Assembly (NCBI GenBank): GCA_037953745.1
Contig: JBAKBP010003147.1
Location: forward strand, 95,813 to 159,812
Source: Lithodes maja
Lineage: Eukaryota; Arthropoda; Malacostraca; Decapoda; Lithodidae
Length of the DNA: 64,000 nt
Reading direction: 5' to 3'
Part shown: piece by piece, positions 10,671-20,051 of the stretch
Layout of the letters: each line of letters starts with the position of its first letter
Numbering within the stretch: the stretch's first letter is position 1
Notes under the pieces: generated by a model
The model's database searches: none
What the model was told of the DNA's origin: nothing
The model's input: the letters and a program-made list of their open reading frames with translations, nothing else
Made by a program: the position numbers and the translations under genes

Positions 10671-11593
10671 GATGAAGGAAAGGTGGATTCTGGGAGAGAG
10701 CTCTTTTTTCTTCTGCAATTGTCTCATAATAATATTATTGCATAATAATATTATTGAAAATGGTTTGTATTCTCATACTATCTACAATGATATTCACCTT
10801 CAGCTATTGTTTCCCGGTAATGGGGGTGTATGGTAGCGCTAATAAGTCATGTCTCAGTTGTCACTACGTTTGTTCGTTCTGTGTTGTATTAATGTCTGCC
10901 AGATGTTGAATAGGGTGGGTAAGTCTAGGAACAGGTTTGTATATCTCGCTTGCAATGCAGACATCATCCTTAAGTATGGTTGATACCAATTATTGAGCAA
11001 AATATACTTGTGCGCTGAGCCATCACTTATTTGGCCGACTATACAGTCGGAATATTTAGATTTTGTGTTTGTTTTTATTATTGTTGTATTGGTGATAATA
11101 GTTGCAAAAACAACCATTGTGAAGTTAACATTCCTTATTTATGAATAAGTGCACCTTCTTGTATTATTTAATATTTTTTTCTGGGATTATCCTTAGTTTA
11201 AGAGTATTGTTTCCTCTGAGTATTTCCTTTGCTTATTTGTCCGCAGGGAAGAAAAATACCGAGACGATCATACTGATATAATTCCGTGCTTAATTACTTT
11301 TCTCTATCCATACATGAAATTAGTGGTGTAGGAAGGAAATATAAAAACATTAATATTTGTGTTCTCTTGGTGATGACAACAACAGCTTAAGAGGGAAAGA
11401 CTATATTTATTGGTATAGTTATTTGTTTATATATTATTCTTTCAGTTTCTTTCTAAAAAAAAAATTGTTCGATTCCTGCGACTAAATTATTTCTTTTATG
11501 AACCACTAGATATTGATAAAGCCGAACAAATATTGGCGTCACATTTGAGTGACGCCAACATGAAACTGACCACTACACTAACACAGACATATA
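10671..11593. other. Unassigned AT-rich stretch
   Basis: Nothing recognised except a short ATAATAATATTATTG direct repeat near 10727-10758 and a perfect hairpin at 11533-11558. Small open frames here have no family features. Confidence 0.4.
11533..11558. other. Perfect 10-bp hairpin
   Basis: TTGGCGTCAC, six-base loop ATTTGA, then GTGACGCCAA: a perfect inverted repeat. It lies about 35 bases left of a MITE-B copy that also contains GTGACGTC-type sequence. Its role is unknown. Confidence 0.6.
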
Positions 11594-11823
11594 GTAACCC
11601 GTTCAGTATCGGTGACGTCTTGGGTGTGACGTCTTTTGTGTTTGATTTCAGTTACATTTAACCGATTTTATGATGCTTAGGAAAGATATATGGTAGCGAA
11701 AAGGATAAATTGCGATAATCTGTAGCCTTTTTAATGGGTAGACGTCCTCCCTAAGCTGAATACAATTATCCATTTTTTGCCAGTATATAATGAAAAAGAC
11801 GTCCCCGGTACAGAAATGGTTAA
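11594..11823 (+). mobile_element. MITE-B copy 1
   Basis: Left end GTAACCCGTTCAGTATCGGT and right end CCCCGGTACAGAAATGGTTA are imperfect inverted repeats next to TAA/TTAA. The interior has AAGCTGAATACAATTATCCA, as in related copies. It has no coding capacity. Confidence 0.65.
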
Positions 11824-11859
11824 GATAAAATGTTCTTCTTTGTATTTGAATAATAAAAG

Positions 11860-11860
<1 letters not shown>

Positions 11861-11910
<50 letters not shown>

Positions 11911-11931
11911 CCGTATATATTATATGTACCG

Positions 11932-11962
<31 letters not shown>
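11861..11962. repeat. (TA)n and (GT)n microsatellites
   Basis: A TA run of about 44 bases, a short spacer with two ACCGTATATAT blocks, and a GT run of about 17 bases. They abut the 5' end of a truncated LINE-2 copy. Confidence 0.95.
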
Positions 11963-11963
<1 letters not shown>

Positions 11964-12147
11964 GCGAGGATCCTCTCACACCGCACTCCTTTGATAAAGT
12001 AGAAAGGAAAGCCTTTCGCATCATTAACTCCCGTCCATTCACCAACTCTCTGCAATCTCTCTCTCTTCGTCGCAATGTTGCATATCTCTCGCTATTCTAT
12101 CGCTACTACAATAATCAGTGTTCCTCGGAGCTTTCCCAATGTATACC
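11963..12147 (+). pseudogene. LINE-2 fragment, left part, interrupted by CR1-f
   Basis: The frame reads EDPLTPHSFDKVERKAFRIIN (first part frameshifted relative to the 53.5-kb copy), then NSLQSLSLRRNVAYLSLFYR and NNQCSSELSQCIP, matching the C-terminal region of the LINE-2 protein. It stops at QCIP, where a CR1 3' fragment is inserted, and resumes at 12498. It is 5'-truncated against microsatellite DNA. Confidence 0.85.
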
Positions 12148-12497
12148 AATCGAGTTGTCAACTTATGGAATGGGCTTCCCCGAGATGTTATAGACTGCAG
12201 CACCGTTGATTCATTTAAACTTCGCCTAGACAAATATCTCGCATTAAACCCGCGACTGACTGCGTTTGTAAATGAATAACTTTTTTTTATCCTCCCCTCA
12301 GTTACTAACCCATCTGTCCCCTACTAACTTCCTAATCCTGCCATGGACATTAGTTCCAGGGCAGTAGTTCCCTTTCCAATGTTCCCTTATCCATTCTAAA
12401 CCACTGTTTGGACACTTGATCCTCAGTGTTGTGGAGGACAAGCAGCCTAGAAGGGTCACTAGACCTGTTGTTGCTTGATTTCCTTTGTACTTTGTAC
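12148..12497 (+). mobile_element. CR1-f: 5'-truncated CR1 3' end nested in LINE-2
   Basis: It begins at AATCGAGTTGTCAACTTATG, encodes the last ~45 codons of CR1 ORF2 (WNGLP...SFKLRLDKYLALNPRLTAF) and continues through the CR1 3' UTR (GGACACTTGATCCTCAGTG) to CCTTTGTACTTTGTAC. Both sides are LINE-2 sequence that is contiguous in other copies (QCIP|PPLRR), so this is a simple late insertion. No long target duplication is visible, which is usual for CR1. Confidence 0.9.
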
Positions 12498-12812
12498 ACC
12501 TCTACATAGGGTACGGAGTACCCGCCTTGCAGCACAATCCCACCCCTACTCTGTGCAACTCTCCAACCCAAGAGTGAAACGCTATTCTCAGACTTTCTTT
12601 TATTCAACTGCTGAGCTCTGGAACTCTCTCCCAGAATCAGTCTTTCGCTCTTCCTATTACTTAAATTGCTTCAAACTCCGTGTGTCCGGGCATTTTAGCT
12701 CGAACGTCCCTTGATTTCGGCCCTGTCACTCTTTGAAATCTGGGGGAGGCACTCGCTGCAGGCAGATATGCCTTTTGTCTCCATCATTCACATAGAACAA
12801 CAAATATATATA
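12498..12812 (+). pseudogene. LINE-2 fragment, right part and 3' UTR
   Basis: The sequence resumes right after CR1-f with LRRVRSTRLAAQSHPYSVQL, a FFYSTAELWNSLPESVF block and a stop near 12714. The LINE-2 3' UTR follows (CACTCGCTGCAGGCAG, TGCCTTTTGTCTCC), ending in AACAAATATATATACAG. This and 11963-12147 together form one 5'-truncated LINE-2 insertion. Confidence 0.88.
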
Positions 12813-13464
12813 CAGTATATACATATATATCTACACAGAATAAATGGAATACAACAATATAGGATTTAGTTGGATTCTCAGTCTTTCACTTATCATTATA
12901 TATTGTTATCATTCCCATCAACAGATAGTGACAGTGAGCCCCAGCATCACAGACAATTAGATATCAGCCCAAATGAGTTATATTTCATTTGCATGCAATT
13001 CAAATTCTATTGGACGCTTGAATTCTGTCCGAAATTTATTGTGTTATTGTTCTCTCACATGGGCGATACAATGACTAAACTAATATACTATATATGTAGA
13101 TGTACCTTCTAAATTGTATTTATCTGTAATCGAGCATCTTTATCTACAATTCCCAAGCTTCCACAGCACTTAGGTTACGAAAATGCTTGAAAATATACCT
13201 AATATATAATATATACCCCCGGTATATACATATTAAAATTCCAGCAAATTTTGTACCAAATTTAAGTGCATTCATTTATCTTTTCCCCCTAGATATATTC
13301 TTGACTTTTTCTCCTCAGACTGATTTTACTTTAAGCTAAGGGTGGTATTTGTACAAACTAACCTAGCCTAACCCAACCTGCCAAGCTTTTGACCTAACCC
13401 AAACCTAGCCTAGCCTATAGCCAGCCAATCTGTTTTATTATTAACTCTTGTAGATATTGTATTT
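12813..13464. other. Unassigned AT-rich stretch
   Basis: No gene recognised. It includes short ATATAC runs and, at 13355-13430, a cluster of CCTAACC/CCTAGCC motifs. Confidence 0.4.
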
Positions 13465-13719
13465 AGTATCCTACTGTAGCTATACAGTATATATCTGTAA
13501 TTTTAGTTGTTGCTTGTACGATCTTGTAATAACCTTTGACTGATACACTTTTTTATCTAAAAAGAGTAGGCTACTGCTTTACTAGGCTACAGCGACACCA
13601 GGGCCATCTGTTGACACAGTATATTAACCCCTTGTGTGCAGTCACACTTAATTTTTATATAATCTCTATTTGGTGAATTGTATATTTAGTTACATATTCT
13701 GTTATACATATATTTGTTT

Positions 13720-13950
13720 AAGGTTAGGTTATCACACCTGGTAGCCTATTTCTGCGAATTTCAATTTTATTATTTTCGGTTAGGCTATTCAACGCTGGTA
13801 GCCTATTATTGCGTATTTAAATTTAAAACAAAACTTTTGGTTAGGCTATCGCCCCTGGAAGCCTAATTCTGCGTATCTCAACATTTTTTTTTCGGTTAGG
13901 CTATCACCCCTGATAACCTATTTCTGCGTATTTCAGCATATTTGTTTTCG
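13720..13950 (+). repeat. CR1-c 5' UTR tandem monomers (4)
   Basis: Four imperfect units of about 55-60 bp, each with TCGGTTAGGCTATC, CCTGGTAGCCTATT and CTGCGTATTTCAA or close variants. The same unit occurs about ten times in CR1-e. The position directly upstream of ORF1 resembles the promoter monomers of some L1 elements; promoter activity is inference. Confidence 0.85.
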
Positions 13951-13951
13951 G

Positions 13952-14036
13952 TTGAAGTGATTGAAGTGTTTTTAAAGTGAGTGAAGTGTTTTAAAGTGAG
14001 TGAATTGTTTTTTAAGTGAGTGAAGTGATCTGAAGA
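13952..14036 (+). repeat. AGTGAGTGAAGTG short tandem repeat before ORF1
   Basis: About four imperfect ~20-bp units around AAAGTGAGTGAAGTGTTTT lie between the monomers and the ORF1 start. CR1-e has the same block in shorter form (32338-32410). Confidence 0.75.
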
Positions 14037-14050
14037 AAGTGACTGTCACC

Positions 14051-15088
14051 ATGCCTCGCGCTTGTGCGAACTGCGCCGGTAGGTTTGGTGAGTCCATGTT
14101 TGCTACTATCGATCTTCAAGTCTGCCGGCTCTGCCAGCAACGAGAGAATTTTACAGTGAAATTAGATGAAGCCTACAACAAGATCAACGTCCTCACCATG
14201 AAGCTGGAATCACTCCAAGAGTTTGTAACACTCAACGTTGGAGTACCACAAACTTCAATTGTCACCGCAACTCCAGCAGCCACCAACGCCCCAACGTCAA
14301 CTGCCAACAATTCAACGCCTACAGTAGCCACTTCAGCTGATGTTTCCGATACTCAAGATACAAATAGTGACTCTCTTCCCCCTCAAGACAACTTCCGTGT
14401 CGTGAGGAACAACGTTTGCCCCAAGACCAGGAAACACATACCGATTACCGAGTGTCAAAACCGTTTCCAGATACTCGCAGACTCAGATGACGAAGAGGAA
14501 ATAGAAGAAGTCCGGCTCGTGGGAGACTCGATGATACGTGGTCAGCTCACAGAGTTTTGCGCCAGGGCACCTAAGACCAGGAAGCGTTTTTGTATCCCTG
14601 GTGGTGGTGTGGATGACGTAGTTGCAGCAGTTGACGAAGTATCAAAGCTGGCCCCTGCTAATACAATGTACGTCATCCACGTTGGATCCAACGATGTACA
14701 GCGAACCCGGTCGGAAGATTTGCTTTTAAAGTACCAGCAGCTGATCAAGTCGTTTAAGGAGAAGTCATCAAGGATCATCGTCTCAGGAATCGTCCCCCGG
14801 CTCGGTGTAGAGAGCCGATTTTACAACATAGCCACCAGCACAAATCGTTGTCTAGCAAACCTCTGCAGGAAGGAGAACGTGGGATTCGTCGACACCTGGG
14901 ACAATTTCTACTACGATGACTATTTGTTTTCGGACGATGGAGTTCATCTGAACCAGGTGGGAGCAGCACGTTTTGGGCGTCTTCTCAACGATGCGGTGAA
15001 GGATTTTCGGAGAAGAAATCGACTCAGCACAGGACAACCAGGAAGGAGGACCGAAGACAGCGAGGACGGCAACCTACAAAGGAATTAA
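14051..15088 (+). CDS. CR1-c ORF1: zinc-motif plus esterase-like protein, intact
   Basis: This 345-residue protein is the CR1 ORF1, thought to bind element RNA and aid retrotransposition. The start is the ATG at 14051, in good context (CACCATG); an in-frame GTG at 14039 is not a likely eukaryotic start. Near the N terminus is a CX2C-X16-CX2C zinc motif (CANC...CRLC), then a short possible coiled region (KLDEAYNKINVLTMKLESL) and a Thr/Ala/Ser-rich linker. The C-terminal half has esterase blocks: VGDSM with the likely catalytic Ser, HVGSND, and DGVHLN with the Asp-His pair. PHD-like and esterase domains in CR1 ORF1 are established knowledge. The gene is in the same frame as ORF2, with one TAA between them. 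Its sequence type matches CR1-d but not CR1-a, -b or -e. Confidence 0.9.
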   Translation: MPRACANCAGRFGESMFATIDLQVCRLCQQRENFTVKLDEAYNKINVLTMKLESLQEFVTLNVGVPQTSIVTATPAATNAPTSTANNSTPTVATSADVSDTQDTNSDSLPPQDNFRVVRNNVCPKTRKHIPITECQNRFQILADSDDEEEIEEVRLVGDSMIRGQLTEFCARAPKTRKRFCIPGGGVDDVVAAVDEVSKLAPANTMYVIHVGSNDVQRTRSEDLLLKYQQLIKSFKEKSSRIIVSGIVPRLGVESRFYNIATSTNRCLANLCRKENVGFVDTWDNFYYDDYLFSDDGVHLNQVGAARFGRLLNDAVKDFRRRNRLSTGQPGRRTEDSEDGNLQRN

Positions 15089-15187
15089 ATATTAATCCGT
15101 CAAGAACCGCGAATTTGGATAAAGCTCCACCAACACGACCCAAATTCAAAACCGTCAGGGATAACGACCGAGGACCCGAGGACAGCC

Positions 15188-17854
15188 ATGAATGTAAATG
15201 TAGATCCGACCAGAACCAAAAATTCGATGAAAGAACGTTTTGCGAGTTCTAAAACCGCAACTTTAAAGGTTTTCTATGCAAACGCTCGTAGCATACGCAA
15301 TAAATTTTCAGATTTAGAGGAACTAGTGTTTACAGAAAATTATGATGTGATTGGCATAACAGAATCTTGGCTCAATACAGAAGATAGAGACTTTTTAGCA
15401 GAGTATTCACTTCCCGGTTATGTAATGTTTGAGAACAGCCGAATAAATAAAAATGGAGGTGGCGTTTTATTTTATATCAAAGAAAGTCTTAACCCGACCC
15501 TCGTGTCAAAACCTCAAATTGTGAACGTCGACACATCTTTTGTGCTAATAAAGAATAATAAAGGTACAAAAATAATATTTGCGTTAATATACAGACCTCC
15601 AGCTCAATCAGTGCAAACTGACCGAGAAATTTACGAACAAATTGCAGATGTAAGTAACTCACAAGATACCGTAATTTTTGGCGACTTTAATTTACCTGTG
15701 ACCAAGTGGGGCGATACTCTTACTTCACACTCCGGACATGACTTGTATACGAACTTGCAAGAGAGTTCGCTTTATCAATTTGTTCGAACGCCGACCCGTG
15801 GTAATAACGTTCTTGACATTGTACTTGCAACAAAAGAAGAATTGATAGAGAATTTAAATGTTGGTGATGAATTCAGTAACAGCGACCATCGTACGATAAC
15901 TTTCACTTTAAAGTTTACTAGTAACGAACCAAATAGTAGCATCGAAAAAGTCCCTAATTTCAAGAAAGCAAACTTCCATAAACTTAGAGCTATGTTTAAA
16001 GAAACTGACTGGAGCTTTTTAATTAACAATAACGACATAAATACATCTTGGAAGTTATTCGAAACCACTTACCTAAAAGCAGTGCAAGACTGCATACCAT
16101 CGAAAATACGGCGTCCAGGCCATAATAATAAGCCCAAATGGTGGAATAAAGATATTTCAAACTGCCTGCTTGCTAAAAAATTTGCTAATGATAGATTAAA
16201 ATCCTCACAAAATGACGAAGAACGGGTGAAATTTGTAGAGCTACAACGCAAAGCCAAAAAGTTAATTAAGCAAAGTAAAAAGACCTTAGAGTTACATATT
16301 GCGAATCAAAGTAAAACAAACCCGAAAGAATTCTATAGTTATATCAGAAAGAATAAAGTAGTTACTTCAACTGTTGGACCGTTAGTCGATGAAAAAGGAG
16401 AATACACCAAAGACGAAGTACAAATGAGTAATGCCCTCAATACCTTCTTTGCATCAGTTTTTACAACAGAAGACCTCAGTGATATCCCTACACCATCGCC
16501 GATTCAGATTGATAATTCAGATGTTCTAAGCAATATCACCGTTACAGAGAGAGAAGTATTGAATTGTTTAGATAAACTCAAGGTAAATAAAACGCCAGGA
16601 CCTGATACAATCTCGCCTAGAGTTCTAAAGGAAGCTAAGAATGAGGTCTCCAAACCACTGACATTACTATTCAATAAATCCTTGCAGTCTGGAACTATGC
16701 CTGATCAGTGGAAGCTAGCCAACGTAACACCGATTTTCAAAAAAGGCAGCAAATCCCTACCCAGTAACTATCGTCCAATTAGCTTAACCTCAGTTGTATG
16801 TAAAATGCTAGAAACGGTCATACGAGACAGACTCGTAAATCACTTAGAGGAAAATAACATACTTAAAGATACTCAACACGGCTTTCGTAAAAAACGTTCC
16901 TGTTTAACAAACCTCTTAGACTTCTTCCACGATATCCTCAACCTCTACGATGAGAGTAAAGCTGTAGATATTATATACCTTGATTTTCAAAAGGCCTTTG
17001 ACAAAGTTCCCCACAAACGTTTACTGCTAAAACTAAAAGCGCATGGAATACAAGACGGTGTGTTGAAATGGATAGAAAATTGGCTCAGCAACAGAAAGCA
17101 AAGGGTAGTCATAAACGGTAAGGCATCTAAATGGACCAATGTAAGTAGCGGGGTACCCCAGGGATCGGTACTAGGACCAATTCTCTTTCTAATTTACATC
17201 AACGACATAGATGAGGGTCTCGCCTGCAAAATCTCAAAATTTGCTGACGATACAAAAATTGCAAATAGCGTACTCTCAAAAGAACAAGTTGACGATATGC
17301 AACACAATCTAGATAAATTGTCATGTTGGGCCCAAATTTGGCAAATGAGTTTCAATGCGGATAAATGTAAAGTACTACATGTCGGATACCTAAATGAGAA
17401 AGCAAACTATTCGATGAATGGCTTTCAGCTTAAGAATGTAAACAGAGAAACTGATCTGGGAGTAACAATATCGAGTAACCTAAAACCGAGTCAACAATGT
17501 TCAGAAGTTGTTAAGAAGTCAAACAAAATAATTGGCTTTATAGGCAGGTCATTTGAGCATAAATCCAAAGAAGTTATCCTAACCCTTTACAATTCCTTAG
17601 TCTGCCCTCTTCTGGAATACTGCGTTCAATCCTGGTGCCCTTATTACCAAAAAGATATAAACAAGCTAGAACGAGTTCAACATAGAGTTACCAAAATGAT
17701 ACCTAGCCTAAAGAACAAACCATACGAAGAGCGTCTTAGAGAATTAAATCTATTTCCTTTAACCCAGCGCAGATTAAGAGGCGACTTAATTCAAGTGTTC
17801 AAAATCATCAAAGGCATCGACAATATGAACTGTAGTAAGTATCGACCAATCTAA
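15188..17854 (+). CDS. CR1-c ORF2: APE endonuclease-reverse transcriptase, C-terminus lost by frameshift
   Basis: The ATG at 15188 starts MNVNVDPTRTK. Endonuclease motifs run in order: YANARSIRNK, GITESW (catalytic Glu, residue ~58), ALIYRPP, FGDFNLP (~164), NVLDIVLAT and NSDHRTI (~231). Reverse transcriptase motifs follow: SNYRPISLTS, YLDFQKAFDK (~596), SGVPQGSVLGP (~654) and FADDT (~684), with the two catalytic Asp residues present. The protein nicks DNA and copies element RNA at the target. Compared with CR1-e, 8 bases (CTTCACTA) are missing after position ~17837, so translation ends at 17854 with 888 residues instead of about 959. The lost frame continues to a stop at 18057-18059. The lost C-terminal ~80 residues lie outside the catalytic motifs, but the copy is probably inactive. 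Confidence 0.92.
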   Translation: MNVNVDPTRTKNSMKERFASSKTATLKVFYANARSIRNKFSDLEELVFTENYDVIGITESWLNTEDRDFLAEYSLPGYVMFENSRINKNGGGVLFYIKESLNPTLVSKPQIVNVDTSFVLIKNNKGTKIIFALIYRPPAQSVQTDREIYEQIADVSNSQDTVIFGDFNLPVTKWGDTLTSHSGHDLYTNLQESSLYQFVRTPTRGNNVLDIVLATKEELIENLNVGDEFSNSDHRTITFTLKFTSNEPNSSIEKVPNFKKANFHKLRAMFKETDWSFLINNNDINTSWKLFETTYLKAVQDCIPSKIRRPGHNNKPKWWNKDISNCLLAKKFANDRLKSSQNDEERVKFVELQRKAKKLIKQSKKTLELHIANQSKTNPKEFYSYIRKNKVVTSTVGPLVDEKGEYTKDEVQMSNALNTFFASVFTTEDLSDIPTPSPIQIDNSDVLSNITVTEREVLNCLDKLKVNKTPGPDTISPRVLKEAKNEVSKPLTLLFNKSLQSGTMPDQWKLANVTPIFKKGSKSLPSNYRPISLTSVVCKMLETVIRDRLVNHLEENNILKDTQHGFRKKRSCLTNLLDFFHDILNLYDESKAVDIIYLDFQKAFDKVPHKRLLLKLKAHGIQDGVLKWIENWLSNRKQRVVINGKASKWTNVSSGVPQGSVLGPILFLIYINDIDEGLACKISKFADDTKIANSVLSKEQVDDMQHNLDKLSCWAQIWQMSFNADKCKVLHVGYLNEKANYSMNGFQLKNVNRETDLGVTISSNLKPSQQCSEVVKKSNKIIGFIGRSFEHKSKEVILTLYNSLVCPLLEYCVQSWCPYYQKDINKLERVQHRVTKMIPSLKNKPYEERLRELNLFPLTQRRLRGDLIQVFKIIKGIDNMNCSKYRPI

Positions 17855-18290
17855 TTACACGCGGGGAAACGGTTGCAAAATTATTGGTAAATCTTTTAAC
17901 TCACACGAATCTAAGAATTTCTTCTTCAATCGAGTTGTCAACTTGTGGAATGGGCTTCCCCGAGACGTTATAGACTGCAGCACCGTTGATTCATTTAAAT
18001 TCCGCATAGACAAATATCTCGCATCAAACCCGCGACTGACTGCGTTTGTAAATGAATAACTTTATCCTCCCCTCAGTTACTAACCCATATGTCCCCTACT
18101 AACTTCCTAGTCCTGCCACGTTAGTGGCAGGGCAGTAGTTCCCTTTCCAATGTTCCCTTACCCACTCTAAACCACTGTTTGGACACTTGATCCTCAGTGT
18201 TTTGGAGGACAAGCAGCCTAGAAGGGTCACTAGATCTGTTGTTGCTTGATTTCCTTTGTACTTTGTACTTTGTACCTTTGTACTTTATAC

Positions 18291-18600
18291 AGTATATAAT
18301 TATAAGAGTGAGTAAAGCATTTAGTTTCTACTAATTTTCATGACCATATTGACTGGTCAAACAATCATATGCAGATTACTTGAATTATGAACTCGCTGTA
18401 GTCTGAAGACAAAAGTTAGGCGAGCGACATATTTCGGTAATTCCAGTCCTTTTTGCAAGCAATCGTTGATCCAGTGTAAGCGAAATTAATCAAGTAATTA
18501 GTCTAGTGTTAGTGAATTACGCCAAACAGTTAGTTCACTTATAGTGAAATTAGTTAAGCAATTAACCGACAGTTTGGCAGTTGACTAACCCAAATTATTC
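18291..18600. other. Unassigned sequence between CR1-c and LINE-3
   Basis: No feature recognised. It contains several AATTAGTTAAGCAATTA-like short repeats around 18486-18580 (TAGTGAAATTAGTTAAG, AGTGAATTAC). Confidence 0.35.
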
Positions 18601-19136
18601 CAGTTGTTATCTATGCAAATATAATTACTGTTCACCTCTGTGGGGTGGAAGTGTAGTGGTTGCATTGAGGCAGTTGGACAAAATTCAAAATAATGCTATT
18701 AGATTAATCAATAACCCTGCAATCACACAGGACCTTCCTGCATTATCCATACGAAGAAACGTTGCATCCCTTGCATTATTCTACAGATATTTTCACAGCA
18801 ATTGTTCCGAGGAACTTGCTTCAATTGTGCCGCCTCTCCACATCTTTCCCCGTAGAACTAGGGCAGCTGAGAGCGCCCATGAATTTACACTTTCTCCTCC
18901 ACAATGCAGAACTTCTGCTTATCAGAATTCATTTATCCCCAGAGCTACTACTCTTTGGAATTCACTTCCCTCGAATTGCTTTCCACAAACTTACAATCTA
19001 CAAATGTTTAAATCCAGTTGTTACAAACATTTTATGAATGGAGGATGCCTTTAGGCACATGGACCTTTTTGTTTTATCTGTGTTTTTCCTTCCTCCGTTC
19101 ATTGTCTCTTAAAAAAAAAAAAAAAAAAAAAAAAAA
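18601..19136 (+). pseudogene. LINE-3 fragment: reverse transcriptase C-terminus with poly(A) tail
   Basis: The frame (stop at 19052-19054) reads CSPLWGGS, LDKIQNNAIRLINNPAIT, SIRRNVASLALFYRYFHSN and ATTLWNSLPSNCFPQTYNLQ. It is related to but distinct from the LINE-2 C-terminus. After the stop a short 3' UTR is followed by a run of about 26 A residues at 19111-19136. This is a 5'-truncated insertion from a jockey-like family. The first ~20 residues of the open frame are not clearly part of the protein. Confidence 0.8.
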
Positions 19137-19295
19137 TGATCTACTCTACATGGCAACATTTTAATGTTGCCTTTATTGAACTGCTGTCACAGATTTAAGA
19201 AATATAACAAGAATATTGAGAGTTATTCACCTCCGTAAAGTCTTGAACAATTTCACAGGTGCTTGACTATACTTTCACTTATTATGTGCCTATGT

Positions 19296-19556
19296 GGGCG
19301 GGCATTGTGGTGTAGTTCAGCTGCGTGTCTGCCTGCTGTGACCGGAACCTCTCCGGGAGATTATTATGGAAACTGGGAATCTTTTGTTGGAGACCCCTCA
19401 TGGTCCTGGGTCTTTCGGCGTTCTACTGGGCGACCTAGATGTGTGTGATATTTTTAATATATATATTTTTTCTGTTCGGGCTGTGTCTTGAGTCGGCCTC
19501 CCCCAGCTATGGGGTATGTGCTTGAGCATATACATACATACATATATACAAATATT
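19296..19556 (+). mobile_element. SINE-like retroposon, copy 1
   Basis: The segment shares blocks with 63597-63886: CTGCCTG, GGAACCTCTCCGGG, GACCTAGATGTGTGTG, TGTCTTGAGTCGGC, ATGGGG and GAGCATATA, and both end in a tetranucleotide run (CATA here). The layout, a short body with a microsatellite tail and no ORF, fits a SINE. A tRNA-like head (GTGGTGTAGTTCAGCTGCG) is only suggestive. Confidence 0.6.
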
Positions 19557-19815
19557 GGGTTGTACTAAGTCTGTATTCTAATTTTTTTTTCTTCAGTGTA
19601 GGTAACCGTCATTTAGATCTGAAGAGACACAACAATTCATCATTAACATCACAATATGTAGCCTTCCAAACGTCAATATTAATATTAGTATAAGTACTGT
19701 TTCTGTTTCTGTCTCACCTACAGAGAGTAATCCAGCTAGCTTTTACAAACACCCTCCTCCACATATTCATTTCACTACACTAAACAAGCTCACCACACTT
19801 CTTTCTAATACACCA

Positions 19816-19905
19816 ATAACTGTTTTTACGTTACTCTTTCAACTTGGGGGAAGACATTTGTTAGAGGCAGCTTTGTCTTTTGTCTCCTTCAAACACATCA
19901 TATAT
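19816..19905 (+). mobile_element. LINE-2 3' tail fragment
   Basis: TTACTCTTTCAACTTGGGGG, GACATTTGTTAGAGGCAG and TTGTCTTTTGTCTCCTTC match the LINE-2 3' UTR at 53960-54020. It ends near ACACATCATATATATAAA. Only the extreme 3' end is present. Confidence 0.7.
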
Positions 19906-20002
19906 ATAAATTATATATAGCCGCCATATATTGCTGTCTGATCTGTGTTTGTTATTGGCATCGTTCAAGAAGCAAGAGAGACCACATGGAAAATATTACA
20001 CA

Positions 20003-20051
<49 letters not shown>

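Larger units (their letters stand above)
13465..18290 (+). mobile_element. CR1-c: near full-length CR1-like retrotransposon
   Basis: The 5' end is set by comparison with CR1-e: similarity in both begins at AGTATCCTACTGTAGCTATA. In order: a unique 5' leader, four ~60-bp monomers, a short AGTGAGTGAAGTG repeat, ORF1 (14051-15088), ORF2 (15188, broken at about 17838), a 3' UTR with the GGACACTTGATCCTCAGTG block, and a tail of CTTTGTA units ending near 18290. CR1 elements copy themselves by target-primed reverse transcription at the 3' end and usually do not leave clear target duplications; none is seen here. Only one frame lesion was found, so the insertion is young. Confidence 0.93.

Noticed and set aside
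11777..12193. 138-codon frame as a fusion protein
   Set aside because: It crosses MITE-B, microsatellites, LINE-2 and the inserted CR1-f; the joins are insertions, not a gene fusion.
14039..14050. Upstream GTG start for CR1-c ORF1
   Set aside because: GTG is not a normal eukaryotic start, and the ATG at 14051 has a good context that is conserved in CR1-e.
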